From Mycobacterium sp. E787 (GTDB taxonomy: Bacteria > Actinomycetota > Actinomycetes > Mycobacteriales > Mycobacteriaceae): a DNA stretch of 53,336 nt. Position numbers and translations under genes: made by a program. Positions 10,196-20,371 of the stretch are shown here, piece by piece (the first letter of the stretch is position 1; the number at the start of each line of letters is the position of its first letter). The stretch is from positions 1-53,336 of the forward strand of contig NZ_LZKL01000017.1 in the NCBI RefSeq assembly GCF_001668725.1, written 5' to 3'. The notes under the pieces are model-generated. The model ran no database searches. It was not told the origin of the DNA and saw nothing but the letters and a program-made list of their open reading frames with translations.

Positions 10196-10201
10196 TTACG
10201 C
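10196..10201 (+). promoter_or_regulatory. Candidate -10 box TACGCT for the methyltransferase gene
   Basis: TANNNT box 32 nt before ATG 10234, with an AAGGGG ribosome site between them (about 10223-10228), so this gene would have a short leader. Confidence 0.35.
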
Positions 10202-10233
10202 TCGCGGACGAAGATCCGACGCAAGGGGCATCA

Positions 10234-11325
10234 ATGGCTGCATCGAAGATTCCGCCGGCAAAGGTCGTCCGGGCGATCGAGGTGGTCCGGCATCACCTCG
10301 GCCGGCTGCACGCCCGGACCTTCCCCGCGCCCGCCGCGCTGATGGAAATGGTCATGAACGCCTGGGTCTCCCAGGCGATTACGGCCGCTGCCGACCTCGG
10401 GATCGCCGATGCGCTGGCGAGCGGGCCGCTGTCGGCGGAGGACCTCGCGGCGGCGGTGGGCGCGGACCGCGACGCGTTGGCCCGGCTGATGCGGGCCCTC
10501 ATCTCGCGCGGGATCTTCCGCCAGCGTCGCGACGGCCGCTACGACCTCACCCGGCTGGCGCAACCGCTGCGCAGTGACGCCGAGGTGTCCCTCGCGGCGT
10601 GGGCCAGGTGGCTCGGTTCGGCCGAGAATCGTGAGCATTGGAGTCACCTCAGCGAAAGCCTCCGACACGGCGAGTGCGTCGCCTGCGAGGCGCGGGGCCA
10701 ATCCCTCTTCGAGTTCCTGGCCGGCCAGCCGGAACTACAGGACATCTTCAACCAGGCCATGACCGGAGTGTCCGAAATCTCGATCGCACCGCTCGTCGCC
10801 GCCTACGACTTCACCCCCTATGGCACCATCGTCGACGTCGGGGGCGGCCGCGGCCGACTGCTGGCGGCGATGCTGACCGCCGCACCGCACGCGCGCGGAG
10901 TGCTCTTCGACCAGCCCCACGTCGTCGCCGAGGCGCCGGCCGAACTTCGCAAACACCGGGTGTTGGACCGGGTGCGGATCGCCGAAGGATCCTTCTTCGA
11001 CGACGACATACCGGCCGGCGGCGACGCGTACGTGCTGAAGAACGTGATACACGACTGGCCCGACGAGCAGGCGGTGCGCATCCTGTCCAACGTGCGGGCG
11101 TCGGCGGACGCCGGCAAGCACCTGCTGCTGGTCGAACTCGTGATCCCCGAACACAACCGCGAGTTCGCGGGCAAGTGGCTGGACCTGGAAATGTTCGTCA
11201 GCGCCACGTCGCGTGAGCGCACCGCGGACGAATACGGTCGGCTGCTCGACAGCGCCGGGTTTCACCTGAATCGGGTGGTGGAGACGGTGTCTCCGTTCAG
11301 CGTCGTGGAGGCCGTCGCGGTCTGA
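10234..11325 (+). CDS. SAM-dependent O-methyltransferase (methyltransf_2 family)
   Basis: A 363-residue class I methyltransferase of the plant/fungal-type small-molecule O-methyltransferase family. The N-terminal winged-helix dimerisation domain (about 35-115) contains SAEDLAAAVGADRDALARLMRALISRGIF. The SAM site follows with motif I IVDVGGGRGRLLAAML (about 206-221), then FDQPHVV and the late motif KNVIHDWPDEQAVRIL. The catalytic His of this family is the one in VIHDW. Such enzymes methylate hydroxyls of phenolics, polyketides or carotenoid-like lipids; the substrate here is unknown. ATG 10234 is supported by AAGGGG upstream. It ends 201 bp before a small membrane protein and shares no obvious operon. 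Confidence 0.85.
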   Translation: MAASKIPPAKVVRAIEVVRHHLGRLHARTFPAPAALMEMVMNAWVSQAITAAADLGIADALASGPLSAEDLAAAVGADRDALARLMRALISRGIFRQRRDGRYDLTRLAQPLRSDAEVSLAAWARWLGSAENREHWSHLSESLRHGECVACEARGQSLFEFLAGQPELQDIFNQAMTGVSEISIAPLVAAYDFTPYGTIVDVGGGRGRLLAAMLTAAPHARGVLFDQPHVVAEAPAELRKHRVLDRVRIAEGSFFDDDIPAGGDAYVLKNVIHDWPDEQAVRILSNVRASADAGKHLLLVELVIPEHNREFAGKWLDLEMFVSATSRERTADEYGRLLDSAGFHLNRVVETVSPFSVVEAVAV

Positions 11326-11526
11326 TGCCGCGGCGACCGATCGCGCCACCGACCCCACGTTTCGGGACACATTTGGTTTTGATTCGGCGCAGACGGGAAT
11401 AGCGCGACGAACTCCCTGGTCGTTGTACCCGTGGCAGCAGTTGGCAGCGCCACGAGTCGATCTGGCAGTGCTCTGGCGGCACGCTCAAACCTGTTCGACC
11501 CTTCCGCCATCGCTAGGAGTAATTCC

Positions 11527-11940
11527 ATGACCGCAGTTTCTGGTCTCCCCACCCGACCCCTGTATGACTCGACCGACTCGCTGCTGCGTTTCGTCATGCG
11601 CGCCGACGCGACCCTCACGGGCTTGTGCGGCCTGGCCGTCGCCTTCTTCGCGGACCCGATCTCGTCGCTGACCGGCCTGACCTCGGGCCAGGAGTTCGCC
11701 CTGGGCGCCTTGTTCGTCCTCTACGGCGTCGCGGTGTTCAGCCTCGCGGCGGCGCCGAACCTGCGCGGTGTCGGAATCGGGGTCGTCGCGGCCAACGTCG
11801 TCTTCACCCTCGCCGCGATCGCGGCGGCCGAGGGCCTGCCGATGACCGCGACGGGTGTCGCGGCGACGCTGGCCACCGGCGTGCTGACCGCCGCGTTCGC
11901 GTGGCTGCAGTACCTGGGAGTGCGTCGCCTCGCGGCGTAG
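11527..11940 (+). CDS. Small four-helix integral membrane protein
   Basis: A 137-residue protein of four predicted transmembrane helices at about 23-45, 52-72, 78-98 and 108-128 (for example ADATLTGLCGLAVAFFADPI and TGVAATLATGVLTAAFAWLQ). It resembles short hypothetical mycobacterial membrane proteins without assigned function. ATG 11527 is fixed by AGGAG 7-11 nt upstream; an open frame extends upstream without a site. Its stop is 19 bp from the stop of coaA, which converges on it. Confidence 0.75.
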   Translation: MTAVSGLPTRPLYDSTDSLLRFVMRADATLTGLCGLAVAFFADPISSLTGLTSGQEFALGALFVLYGVAVFSLAAAPNLRGVGIGVVAANVVFTLAAIAAAEGLPMTATGVAATLATGVLTAAFAWLQYLGVRRLAA

Positions 11941-11959
11941 CTCCTTGCCCGCCCCCGCG

Positions 11960-14303
<2,344 letters not shown>

Positions 14304-14367
14304 GGACCAAAGTCACCAATCGGCGTCGACACGCGCCAACCATTTCACAGAACCTGTACCTCCGAGT

Positions 14368-14373
14368 TACAGT
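14368..14373 (+). promoter_or_regulatory. -10 box TACAGT for desA2
   Basis: TANNNT box 6 nt before ATG 14380 with no ribosome site between: a leaderless arrangement. Confidence 0.55.
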
Positions 14374-14379
14374 AACCGC

Positions 14380-15207
14380 ATGGCACAGAAACCTGTTCCT
14401 AACGCGCTGACCCTCGAACTGGAGCCGGTTGTCGAGCGGCTCATGGACAACCACCTCAACACCGAGGAACTCTGGTTCGCCCACGATTACGTCCCGTTCG
14501 ACCAGGGCGAGAACTTCGCCTTCCTGGGCGGACGCGACTGGGACCCGTCCCAGGCGACGCTGCCGCGGACCATCACGGACGCGTGCGAGATCCTGCTGCT
14601 GCTCAAGGACAACCTCGCCGGCCATCACCGCGAGCTCGTCGAGCACTTCATCCTCGAGGAGTGGTGGGGCCGCTGGCTCGGCCGGTGGACCGCCGAGGAG
14701 CACCTGCACGCCATCGCGTTGCGCGAATATCTGGTGGTGACCCGCGAGGTGGACCCCACGGCCAACGAAGAGGCCCGCGTCCGGTACGTGATGAAGGGCT
14801 ATCGCGCCGACACCTACAGCCAGGTGGAGACCCTCGTCTACATGGCCTTCACCGAGCGCACCCACGCGGTGTTCTGCCGCAACCTGGCCGCCCAGATCGA
14901 AGAGCCGGTGCTGGCCGGGCTCGTCGACCGGATCCGCAGGGACGAGGAGCGCCACGAGCACATGTTCGCCAGCCTCGTCGCACACTGCCTCACCTACACC
15001 CGGGACGAGACGATCGCGGCGATCGCCGCGCGGGCGGCGGATCTTCAGGTCCCCGGCGCCGACATCGATGACTACCGGGACAAGGTGCGCGCCGTCGCCG
15101 ACGCGGGCACCTTCACGCCCGAGGACCTGAAGCAGGCGATCTCCGACCGCATCACCGCATGGGGTGTGGCCGGCGAGCCCGCGCTCAAGCAATTCGTCAT
15201 CGGTTAA
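14380..15207 (+). CDS. desA2: Acyl-ACP desaturase-like di-iron protein DesA2
   Basis: A 275-residue member of the soluble acyl-[ACP] desaturase family, linked to mycolic acid synthesis in mycobacteria. The ferritin-like four-helix core carries two Glu-x-x-His iron-binding motifs, EEHLH near 107-111 and EERHEH near 188-193. Additional carboxylates lie in ELVEHFILEEWWGRW and in VETLVYMAFTERTH. The length matches M. tuberculosis DesA2 (Rv1094). Known structural work on DesA2 found departures from plant desaturases, so the exact substrate and activity remain open. It is followed by an intrinsic terminator and so appears monocistronic. Confidence 0.95.
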   Translation: MAQKPVPNALTLELEPVVERLMDNHLNTEELWFAHDYVPFDQGENFAFLGGRDWDPSQATLPRTITDACEILLLLKDNLAGHHRELVEHFILEEWWGRWLGRWTAEEHLHAIALREYLVVTREVDPTANEEARVRYVMKGYRADTYSQVETLVYMAFTERTHAVFCRNLAAQIEEPVLAGLVDRIRRDEERHEHMFASLVAHCLTYTRDETIAAIAARAADLQVPGADIDDYRDKVRAVADAGTFTPEDLKQAISDRITAWGVAGEPALKQFVIG

Positions 15208-15221
15208 TCCGAACGTCACCC

Positions 15222-15250
15222 AAACCGGCCGCCGCCCGCGGCCGGTTTTT
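15222..15250 (+). terminator. Intrinsic terminator after desA2
   Basis: Perfect 11-bp GC-rich stem (15222-15232 with 15238-15248), 5-nt loop, and a T5 run at 15246-15250, starting 15 bp after the desA2 stop. This is the clearest classical Rho-independent terminator in the window; such sites are uncommon in mycobacteria. Confidence 0.85.
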
Positions 15251-15305
15251 GGTGTCGCCGTGTCGGTCTCGGCGCGCCTGCCCGGCGGCCGAGCGGCCAC
15301 GAGAG

Positions 15306-15311
15306 TAGCGT
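15306..15311 (+). promoter_or_regulatory. -10 box TAGCGT upstream of the phoH2 leader ORF
   Basis: TANNNT box 8 nt before ATG 15320. It is the likely promoter of phoH2 and of the small ORF ahead of it. Confidence 0.45.
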
Positions 15312-15319
15312 CGTTTCCG

Positions 15320-15649
15320 ATGGCCAGCGACATGCTCTGCTGCCAGGGCGGCACCTCCCGTCACCACGGTGACACTAGTGGCAGGACCGGCCCCGGTCCT
15401 GGTGCTGCGGCTCCCGCCGACATGCCTGTGCGGGTCCGCGCGGGCTTACCCGCTCGAGGAGCGCTTCGTGACCGAAATCCGGACCTATGTGCTCGACACC
15501 TCCGTGCTGCTGTCCGATCCGTGGGCGTGCAGCCGGTTCGCCGAACACGAGGTGGTGGTGCCGCTCGTGGTGATCAGCGAACTGGAGGCCAAACGCCACC
15601 ACCACGAACTGGGCTGGTTCGCCCGTCAGGCCTTGCGCCTGTTCGATGA
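15320..15649 (+). CDS. Candidate leaderless ORF ahead of phoH2 (possible PhoAT-type antitoxin or regulatory uORF)
   Basis: An ATG at 15320 sits 8 nt after a -10 box. Its frame runs 109 codons and overlaps the first 182 bp of phoH2 in another frame. The first residues [17 protein letters not shown] include a Cys-Cys pair; the rest is Arg/Pro/Gly-rich and, past 15468, simply a shadow of phoH2. Mycobacterial phoH2 genes are reported to be preceded by a short antitoxin gene (phoAT), and Cys-rich leaderless ORFs are known regulators of downstream genes. Either could apply. The coding signal is weak, and the ORF may be non-functional. Confidence 0.3.
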   Translation: MASDMLCCQGGTSRHHGDTSGRTGPGPGAAAPADMPVRVRAGLPARGALRDRNPDLCARHLRAAVRSVGVQPVRRTRGGGAARGDQRTGGQTPPPRTGLVRPSGLAPVR

Positions 15650-16769
15650 TCTGCGACTCGAGCACGGACGGCTGGATCAGCCGATTCCCGTTGGCGCACA
15701 AGGTGGTTCGCTGCACGTCGAGCTGAACCACACCGACCCGTCGGTGCTGCCCGCGGGCTTTCGCACCGACAGCAACGACTCCCGGATCCTGAGCTGCGCC
15801 GCCAACCTCGCCGCCGAGGGCAAGCGAGTCACGTTGGTCAGCAAGGACATTCCGCTGCGCGTCAAGGCCGCCGCGGTGGGCCTGTCCGCCGACGAATACC
15901 ACGCGCAGGATGTGGTGGTGTCCGGCTGGTCGGGGATGCACGAGGTCGAGACGGCCGCCGAGGACATCGACGCGCTGTTCGCCGACGGCGAGATCGATCT
16001 CGCCGAGGCGCGGGACCTGCCCTGCCACACGGGAATTCGGTTGCTGGGGGGCAGTTCGCACGCGCTGGGCCGGGTTACCGCCGCCAAGCGCGTGCAGCTG
16101 GTCCGCGGCGACCGCGAGGTGTTCGGGTTGCGGGGCCGTTCCGCCGAACAGCGCGTGGCGCTCGACCTGCTGCTGGACGAGTCGGTGGGCATCGTGTCGC
16201 TGGGCGGCAAGGCCGGCACCGGCAAGTCGGCGCTGGCGCTGTGCGCGGGTCTCGAGGCGGTGCTCGAACGGCGCACCCAGCGCAAGGTGGTGGTGTTCCG
16301 CCCGCTGTATGCCGTCGGCGGCCAGGAGCTGGGGTACCTGCCCGGCAGCGAGAGCGAAAAGATGGGCCCGTGGGCGCAGGCGGTCTTCGACACCCTCGAG
16401 GGGCTGGCCAGCCCGGCGGTGCTCGAGGAGGTCCTGTCGCGGGGGATGCTCGAGGTGCTGCCGCTGACCCACATCCGGGGCCGGTCGCTGCACGACTCGT
16501 TCGTGATCGTCGACGAGGCGCAGTCGCTGGAGCGCAATGTGCTGCTGACCGTGCTGTCCAGGTTGGGCACCGGGTCGCGGGTGGTGCTGACCCACGACAT
16601 CGCCCAGCGCGACAACCTGCGCGTCGGGCGCCACGACGGGGTCGCGGCGGTGATCGAGAAGCTGAAGGGCCATCCGCTGTTCGCCCACATCACCCTGCTG
16701 CGCAGCGAGCGGTCGCCGATCGCCGCGCTGGTCACCGAGATGCTCGAGGAGATCGCCGGGCCGCACTGA
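15468..16769 (+). CDS. phoH2: PhoH2: PIN-domain RNase fused to PhoH ATPase
   Basis: A 433-residue fusion, equal in length to Rv1095. The N-terminal PIN/VapC-like RNase domain (about 5-145) has acidic residues in [23 protein letters not shown] and [10 protein letters not shown]. The C-terminal PhoH ATPase domain (about 210-430) has Walker [14 protein letters not shown], Walker B FVIVDEAQ and [10 protein letters not shown]. PhoH2 proteins are ATP-dependent, sequence-specific RNA-unwinding ribonucleases proposed to be type II toxins. GTG 15468 is supported by GAGGAG 8 nt upstream. An in-frame extension to 15369 exists but lacks both similarity and a ribosome site. A short ORF with its own promoter precedes it. 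Confidence 0.95.
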   Translation: MTEIRTYVLDTSVLLSDPWACSRFAEHEVVVPLVVISELEAKRHHHELGWFARQALRLFDDLRLEHGRLDQPIPVGAQGGSLHVELNHTDPSVLPAGFRTDSNDSRILSCAANLAAEGKRVTLVSKDIPLRVKAAAVGLSADEYHAQDVVVSGWSGMHEVETAAEDIDALFADGEIDLAEARDLPCHTGIRLLGGSSHALGRVTAAKRVQLVRGDREVFGLRGRSAEQRVALDLLLDESVGIVSLGGKAGTGKSALALCAGLEAVLERRTQRKVVVFRPLYAVGGQELGYLPGSESEKMGPWAQAVFDTLEGLASPAVLEEVLSRGMLEVLPLTHIRGRSLHDSFVIVDEAQSLERNVLLTVLSRLGTGSRVVLTHDIAQRDNLRVGRHDGVAAVIEKLKGHPLFAHITLLRSERSPIAALVTEMLEEIAGPH

Positions 16770-16857
16770 GTGTGAGTCCAGGGCTTTGGGTGTGCGGCCA
16801 GGGCGGGAAAATCGCGCAAATCGCGCCTTGTATACACACTGAAAGCCCTGGTTACAC
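16770..16857 (+). terminator. Long imperfect palindrome after phoH2
   Basis: Left arm 16770-16794 and right arm 16835-16857 share CCAGGGCTTT/AAAGCCCTGG and GTGTG/CACAC blocks, giving a stem over 20 bp with small bulges. The 40-nt interior holds a second small GCGCG-type fold. It begins at the phoH2 stop and ends before the next promoter, so it likely ends phoH2 transcription. Confidence 0.55.
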
Positions 16858-16890
16858 GGTCAACCCCCCGGCCGCGCACCCATGGCCGGG

Positions 16891-16896
16891 TAGGCT
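16891..16896 (+). promoter_or_regulatory. -10 box TAGGCT for the deacetylase gene
   Basis: TANNNT box 6 nt before GTG 16903; leaderless arrangement. Confidence 0.55.
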
Positions 16897-16902
16897 TCTT
16901 GG

Positions 16903-17778
16903 GTGCCGAAACGACCCGACAGCCAGGCCTGGCGGTACTGGCGGACCGTTTTGGGCGTCGTCGCGGCCGCCGCGGTGCTGGTGATCGGCGGCCTGACCGG
17001 CCACGTGACCCGCGCCGACAACCTCAGCTGCTCGGTGGTCAAGTGCGTCGCGTTCACGTTCGACGACGGACCGGGCCCGTACACCGACCGGCTCCTGCAA
17101 GTCCTGAAGGACGCCGACGCCAAGGCCACGTTCTTTCTGATCGGCAACAAGGTCGCCGCCAACCCGGCGGGCGCCAAGCGCGTCGCCGACGCCGGCATGG
17201 AATTCGGCAATCACACCTGGGAACACCCCAACATGACCACGATTCCGCCCGAGGACATCGCCGGCCAGTTCTCCAGGGCCAACGACGCGATCACCGCCGC
17301 CACCGGGCGGGCCCCGTCGCTGTGGCGTCCCGCCGGCGGGCTGTCCGACGACCTCGTGCGCCAGACCGCGGGCAAGTTCGGGCTGGCCGAAATACTCTGG
17401 GACGTCATCCCTTTCGACTGGATCAACGACTCCAACACGGCCGCCACGCGCTACATGCTGATGACGTACATCAAGCCGGGGTCGGTGGTCTTGTTCCATG
17501 ACACCTACTCGAGCACCGTCGACCTGGTGTACCAGTTCATCCCGGTGCTCAAGGCCAACGGCTACCGCCTGGTGACCGTCAGCGAGCTGTTGGGGCCGCG
17601 GGCGCCCGGCAGCACCTACGGCGGCCGCGAAAACGGACCGCCCGCCAACCAGCTGCACGACATTCCGGCCGGCGAGATCCCCGCCTTGCCGAACACGTCG
17701 TCGCCCAGGCCGATGCCCAACTTCCCGATCACCGACATCCCCGGCCAGAACTCGGGCGGCCCGAATAACGGCGCCTAG
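16903..17778 (+). CDS. Secreted polysaccharide/peptidoglycan deacetylase (Rv1096-like)
   Basis: A 291-residue carbohydrate esterase family 4 protein, matching Rv1096, which is reported to deacetylate peptidoglycan. A signal anchor (about 14-33, VLGVVAAAAVLVIGGLTGHV) exports it. The NodB domain (about 46-235) carries every catalytic motif: TFDDGPG (base Asp54, metal Asp55), the HxxxH metal motif at His104 and His108 (NHTWEHPN), RPAGG, the WDVIPFDW segment and the final VLFHDT. The C-terminal 45 residues are Pro/Gly/Asn-rich and disordered. GTG 16903 follows a -10 box by 6 nt. N-deacetylation would make the wall less sensitive to lysozyme. Confidence 0.92.
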   Translation: MPKRPDSQAWRYWRTVLGVVAAAAVLVIGGLTGHVTRADNLSCSVVKCVAFTFDDGPGPYTDRLLQVLKDADAKATFFLIGNKVAANPAGAKRVADAGMEFGNHTWEHPNMTTIPPEDIAGQFSRANDAITAATGRAPSLWRPAGGLSDDLVRQTAGKFGLAEILWDVIPFDWINDSNTAATRYMLMTYIKPGSVVLFHDTYSSTVDLVYQFIPVLKANGYRLVTVSELLGPRAPGSTYGGRENGPPANQLHDIPAGEIPALPNTSSPRPMPNFPITDIPGQNSGGPNNGA

Positions 17779-17801
17779 AAAATTCGGGTGCACCCCCCGG
17801 C

Positions 17802-17807
17802 TACCTT
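17802..17807 (+). promoter_or_regulatory. -10 box TACCTT for the adenylate cyclase gene
   Basis: TANNNT box 6 nt before GTG 17814; leaderless arrangement. Confidence 0.5.
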
Positions 17808-17813
17808 TATAGC

Positions 17814-19355
17814 GTGATCAAGCCGGGCTGGTTGCGGGCCCCAGCGGCGGGACAACGAAAGTCCGCGCGCAGGTTGACGATTGAATACGCGATCGCGCTG
17901 GCCCTTGCGTACCTGCTGGGCATCTTCGACGCGGCCGCGATCTTGATCCCCCTGCGGGGGCACACGTCGGTCGCGGCCAACGCCAGCTTCGCTCAGAAGA
18001 ACACCACGGTGATGGTTGTCCTCGTGGCGTTCGGCGTCGCGGGCGTCGCGCTGGCCGGGGCGCGGAACCTGGCACCGACGTTGTGCTGGTACGTCGCCGG
18101 CGACGAGCCGACCCCCGAGCAGCGGGAAGCCGCGATGCGGATGCCCGGGCGCCAGTCGGTGATCCTGTTGCTGGCCTGGGCGGCATCCGGGGTGATCTTC
18201 GCGCTGCTGAACCTGTCCGGCGGGGCGCAGGTCCTGCTGCCGATCGGTCTGGGCGTGCTGCTGGGTGGACCGGCCGCGGCCGGGACGGGGATGCTGCTCT
18301 CGCAACGCACCCTGCGGCCCATCCTGGGCGCCGCCACGCTGGGGGCCGAGCCCCGGCTGGCGGTGCCCGGTGTGTTCGCGCGACTGGTGCTGCTGTGGTT
18401 TCTGTGCAGCGCGCTTCCGATCGGGGTGATCGCGATCCTGGTCGTGCTGCGGTCGTACGGGTGGCTGGTCGAGAAGTCCGCATCGTTGGACGTGCCGATC
18501 CTGGTGGTGTCGCTGGCGGCGCTGCTCCTCGGCCTGCCGACGATGATCCTGACGTCGCGCTCCATCGCGGACCCCCTCGACGAGGTCGTCGACGCGATGG
18601 CGGAGGTCGAACACGGCCGCATCGGCACTCACGTGGGCGCCTACGAGCGCTCCCAAATCGGGCGCCTGCAAACGGGCTTCAACCGGATGATCACCGGGCT
18701 CGCCGAGCGGGACCGGTTGCGGGATCTGTTCGGGCGCCACGTCGGAACCGACGTCGCGCACCGCGCCCTCCAGGAGGGCGCCTCGCTGTCCGGCGACGTG
18801 GTCGACGCCGCAGTGCTGTTCATCGACCTGGTCGGCTCGACGCAACTCGCGGAAAGCCGTCCGCCGCAAGAGGTTGCCGAGGTGCTCAACGACTTCTTCC
18901 GGATCGTCGTCGATGCCGTCGACGAACAGCACGGGCTGATCAACAAATTCGCCGGTGACGCCGCGCTGGCGGTCTTCGGCGCTCCGTTGCGGACGACCGA
19001 ACCCGCGTCGGCGGCGCTGGCGACCGCACGCGCGCTGGGCACCCAGCTGCGCCGGCTACCGGTGGTCGATTTCGGCATCGGCGTCTCGGCGGGGCGCGTC
19101 TTCGCCGGCAACATCGGAGCCGAAAACCGGTATGAATACACGGTAATCGGTGACGCGGTCAACGAGGCCGCGCGGCTGGCCGACCTCGCCAAGACCTCAG
19201 ACCGGCGGATCCTGTGTTCGGCGGCGGCCGTCGACCGCGCCAACGACGCCGAGCGGGCGCACTGGGCGGAATGCTATTCCACCGTGCTGCGCGGGCGTTC
19301 CGAAGCCACCCACGTTTCGGCGCCGGCTACTTCCTTACCTTCAGAGCCGCGATGA
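17814..19355 (+). CDS. Membrane adenylate cyclase, six-TM + HAMP + class III catalytic domain
   Basis: A 513-residue class III nucleotidyl cyclase of the Rv1318c-Rv1320c/Rv3645 type. Six helices (about 22-240) end in a HAMP domain (about 240-292, starting SRSIADPLDEVVDAMAEVE). The catalytic domain (about 325-480) keeps all six key residues: metal Asp338 (LFIDLVGST) and Asp382, purine-selecting Lys378 (NKFAGDAALAVFG) and Asp447, and transition-state Asn450 and Arg454 (IGDAVNEAARLAD). It should therefore make cAMP as a homodimer. GTG 17814 is 35 bp after the deacetylase stop but has its own -10 box. The last 29 bp overlap the convergent next gene. I do not recall a cyclase at this position in M. 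tuberculosis. Confidence 0.92.
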   Translation: MIKPGWLRAPAAGQRKSARRLTIEYAIALALAYLLGIFDAAAILIPLRGHTSVAANASFAQKNTTVMVVLVAFGVAGVALAGARNLAPTLCWYVAGDEPTPEQREAAMRMPGRQSVILLLAWAASGVIFALLNLSGGAQVLLPIGLGVLLGGPAAAGTGMLLSQRTLRPILGAATLGAEPRLAVPGVFARLVLLWFLCSALPIGVIAILVVLRSYGWLVEKSASLDVPILVVSLAALLLGLPTMILTSRSIADPLDEVVDAMAEVEHGRIGTHVGAYERSQIGRLQTGFNRMITGLAERDRLRDLFGRHVGTDVAHRALQEGASLSGDVVDAAVLFIDLVGSTQLAESRPPQEVAEVLNDFFRIVVDAVDEQHGLINKFAGDAALAVFGAPLRTTEPASAALATARALGTQLRRLPVVDFGIGVSAGRVFAGNIGAENRYEYTVIGDAVNEAARLADLAKTSDRRILCSAAAVDRANDAERAHWAECYSTVLRGRSEATHVSAPATSLPSEPR

Positions 19356-20340
19356 CGCCGTTGATGATCCCCGCCGAACCTGCGTCGCCGATGGGCGTGG
19401 CGCCCAAAAAGATGGTGACCGGCTTGGTGTCGACCGCGATGATGACCAGCGAGTCGCCCTTCACGTTGCGCGCCGGGTCGGCGATCGTGACGTCGGCGTC
19501 CACCCGGGCGGCCTTGACCCCGTCAACGGTGGCCGACGACGTCTTCATCGGCCCCAGCGTGGGTGTCGCGTTGGCGTAGCCGGGCCCGTTGGCCACGCAG
19601 TTCATCAGCTTCGACGCCTGCGCGGCGACGTCCATGCTGGGCACGAAGTTGGTGATGCCGACCTCCGCCTGCATCATCCACTGGCTGGCGTTGGGCACCT
19701 CGGCCCCGACGCCCACGGCGCCGATGAGGTTGGGGGTCTGGTCGTCGGAAAAGCCTTGCCAGCCCGGCGTCGCGCTGATCGGGAACGACAGCTTGCCCGC
19801 GCTGACCGTGTCGCCGGCGGGCTTGTCACCGCCGGACACGTTGGGCGTGCAGCCCGTCGCCGTCTGCTGGGAATTGCCCGGTTGCGACGTCGGGGCGCCG
19901 GTCGACGACGGGGCGGTCGAGGGCGCCGCATTGTTCGGCTTGTTGACGCTGTTGAGCCCCACCACCACGAGCACCACCACCACGATGATGGCCAGCACCG
20001 CCAGGCCGCCGACGATCAGCCACGGCGCCCTGGAGCGCTTCCCGGTGGGCGGCGGCCCGGGCGGGTACGGGCCGCCCGGCCAGCCGGGCGGCGGCTGCTG
20101 ACCTGGTGGCGGGAACTGCTGGGGCGCATACGGTCCCGCGGGACCGCCGGGCGGCGGGTATGGGTAGCCGGCCGGTGGCGGGCCGCCCTGGGGGTAGCCG
20201 CCCTGCGGCGGACCGCCCGGTGGCGGGCCGCCCTGTGGGTGGCCGCCGCCCTGCGGCGGGCCGCCCCAATAGGGGCCCTGCCCATAGGGATTGGCCCCGT
20301 AGGGATCCTGACCGTAGGGCCCGCCGGGGGGAGCCGTCAT
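19327..20340 (-). CDS. Glycine/proline-rich single-pass membrane protein (Rv1097c-like)
   Basis: A 337-residue protein with three parts. Residues 1-100 are a repetitive Pro/Gly/Tyr/Gln tail (GPYGQDPYG, PPQGGYPQGG-type repeats). One transmembrane helix follows (about 107-130, PWLIVGGLAVLAIIVVVVLV). The outer domain (about 165-337) starts after a Ser/Thr/Pro linker and has two cysteines (TGCTPN and LMNCVANG). The arrangement is common in mycobacterial envelope proteins and places the repeats in the cytoplasm. No function is known. ATG 20340 is the first in-frame start. It is 31 bp downstream of fum and could be cotranscribed with it. Confidence 0.85.
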   Translation of the reverse strand: MTAPPGGPYGQDPYGANPYGQGPYWGGPPQGGGHPQGGPPPGGPPQGGYPQGGPPPAGYPYPPPGGPAGPYAPQQFPPPGQQPPPGWPGGPYPPGPPPTGKRSRAPWLIVGGLAVLAIIVVVVLVVVGLNSVNKPNNAAPSTAPSSTGAPTSQPGNSQQTATGCTPNVSGGDKPAGDTVSAGKLSFPISATPGWQGFSDDQTPNLIGAVGVGAEVPNASQWMMQAEVGITNFVPSMDVAAQASKLMNCVANGPGYANATPTLGPMKTSSATVDGVKAARVDADVTIADPARNVKGDSLVIIAVDTKPVTIFLGATPIGDAGSAGIINGVIAALKVRK

Positions 20341-20371
20341 CGCTGAACCACCATCATCTAGTCCTCCGGCT

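Noticed and set aside
11375..11400. Possible SigF-type promoter (GGTTTT, about 14 nt, GGGAAT) upstream of the small membrane protein
   Set aside because: Only a loose match to the GTTT-N-GGGTAT pattern and more than 120 bp from the start codon; not strong enough to list.
15375..16766. 463-codon minus-strand frame opposite phoH2
   Set aside because: Mirror of phoH2 codons; His/Gln/Arg-rich with no family features.
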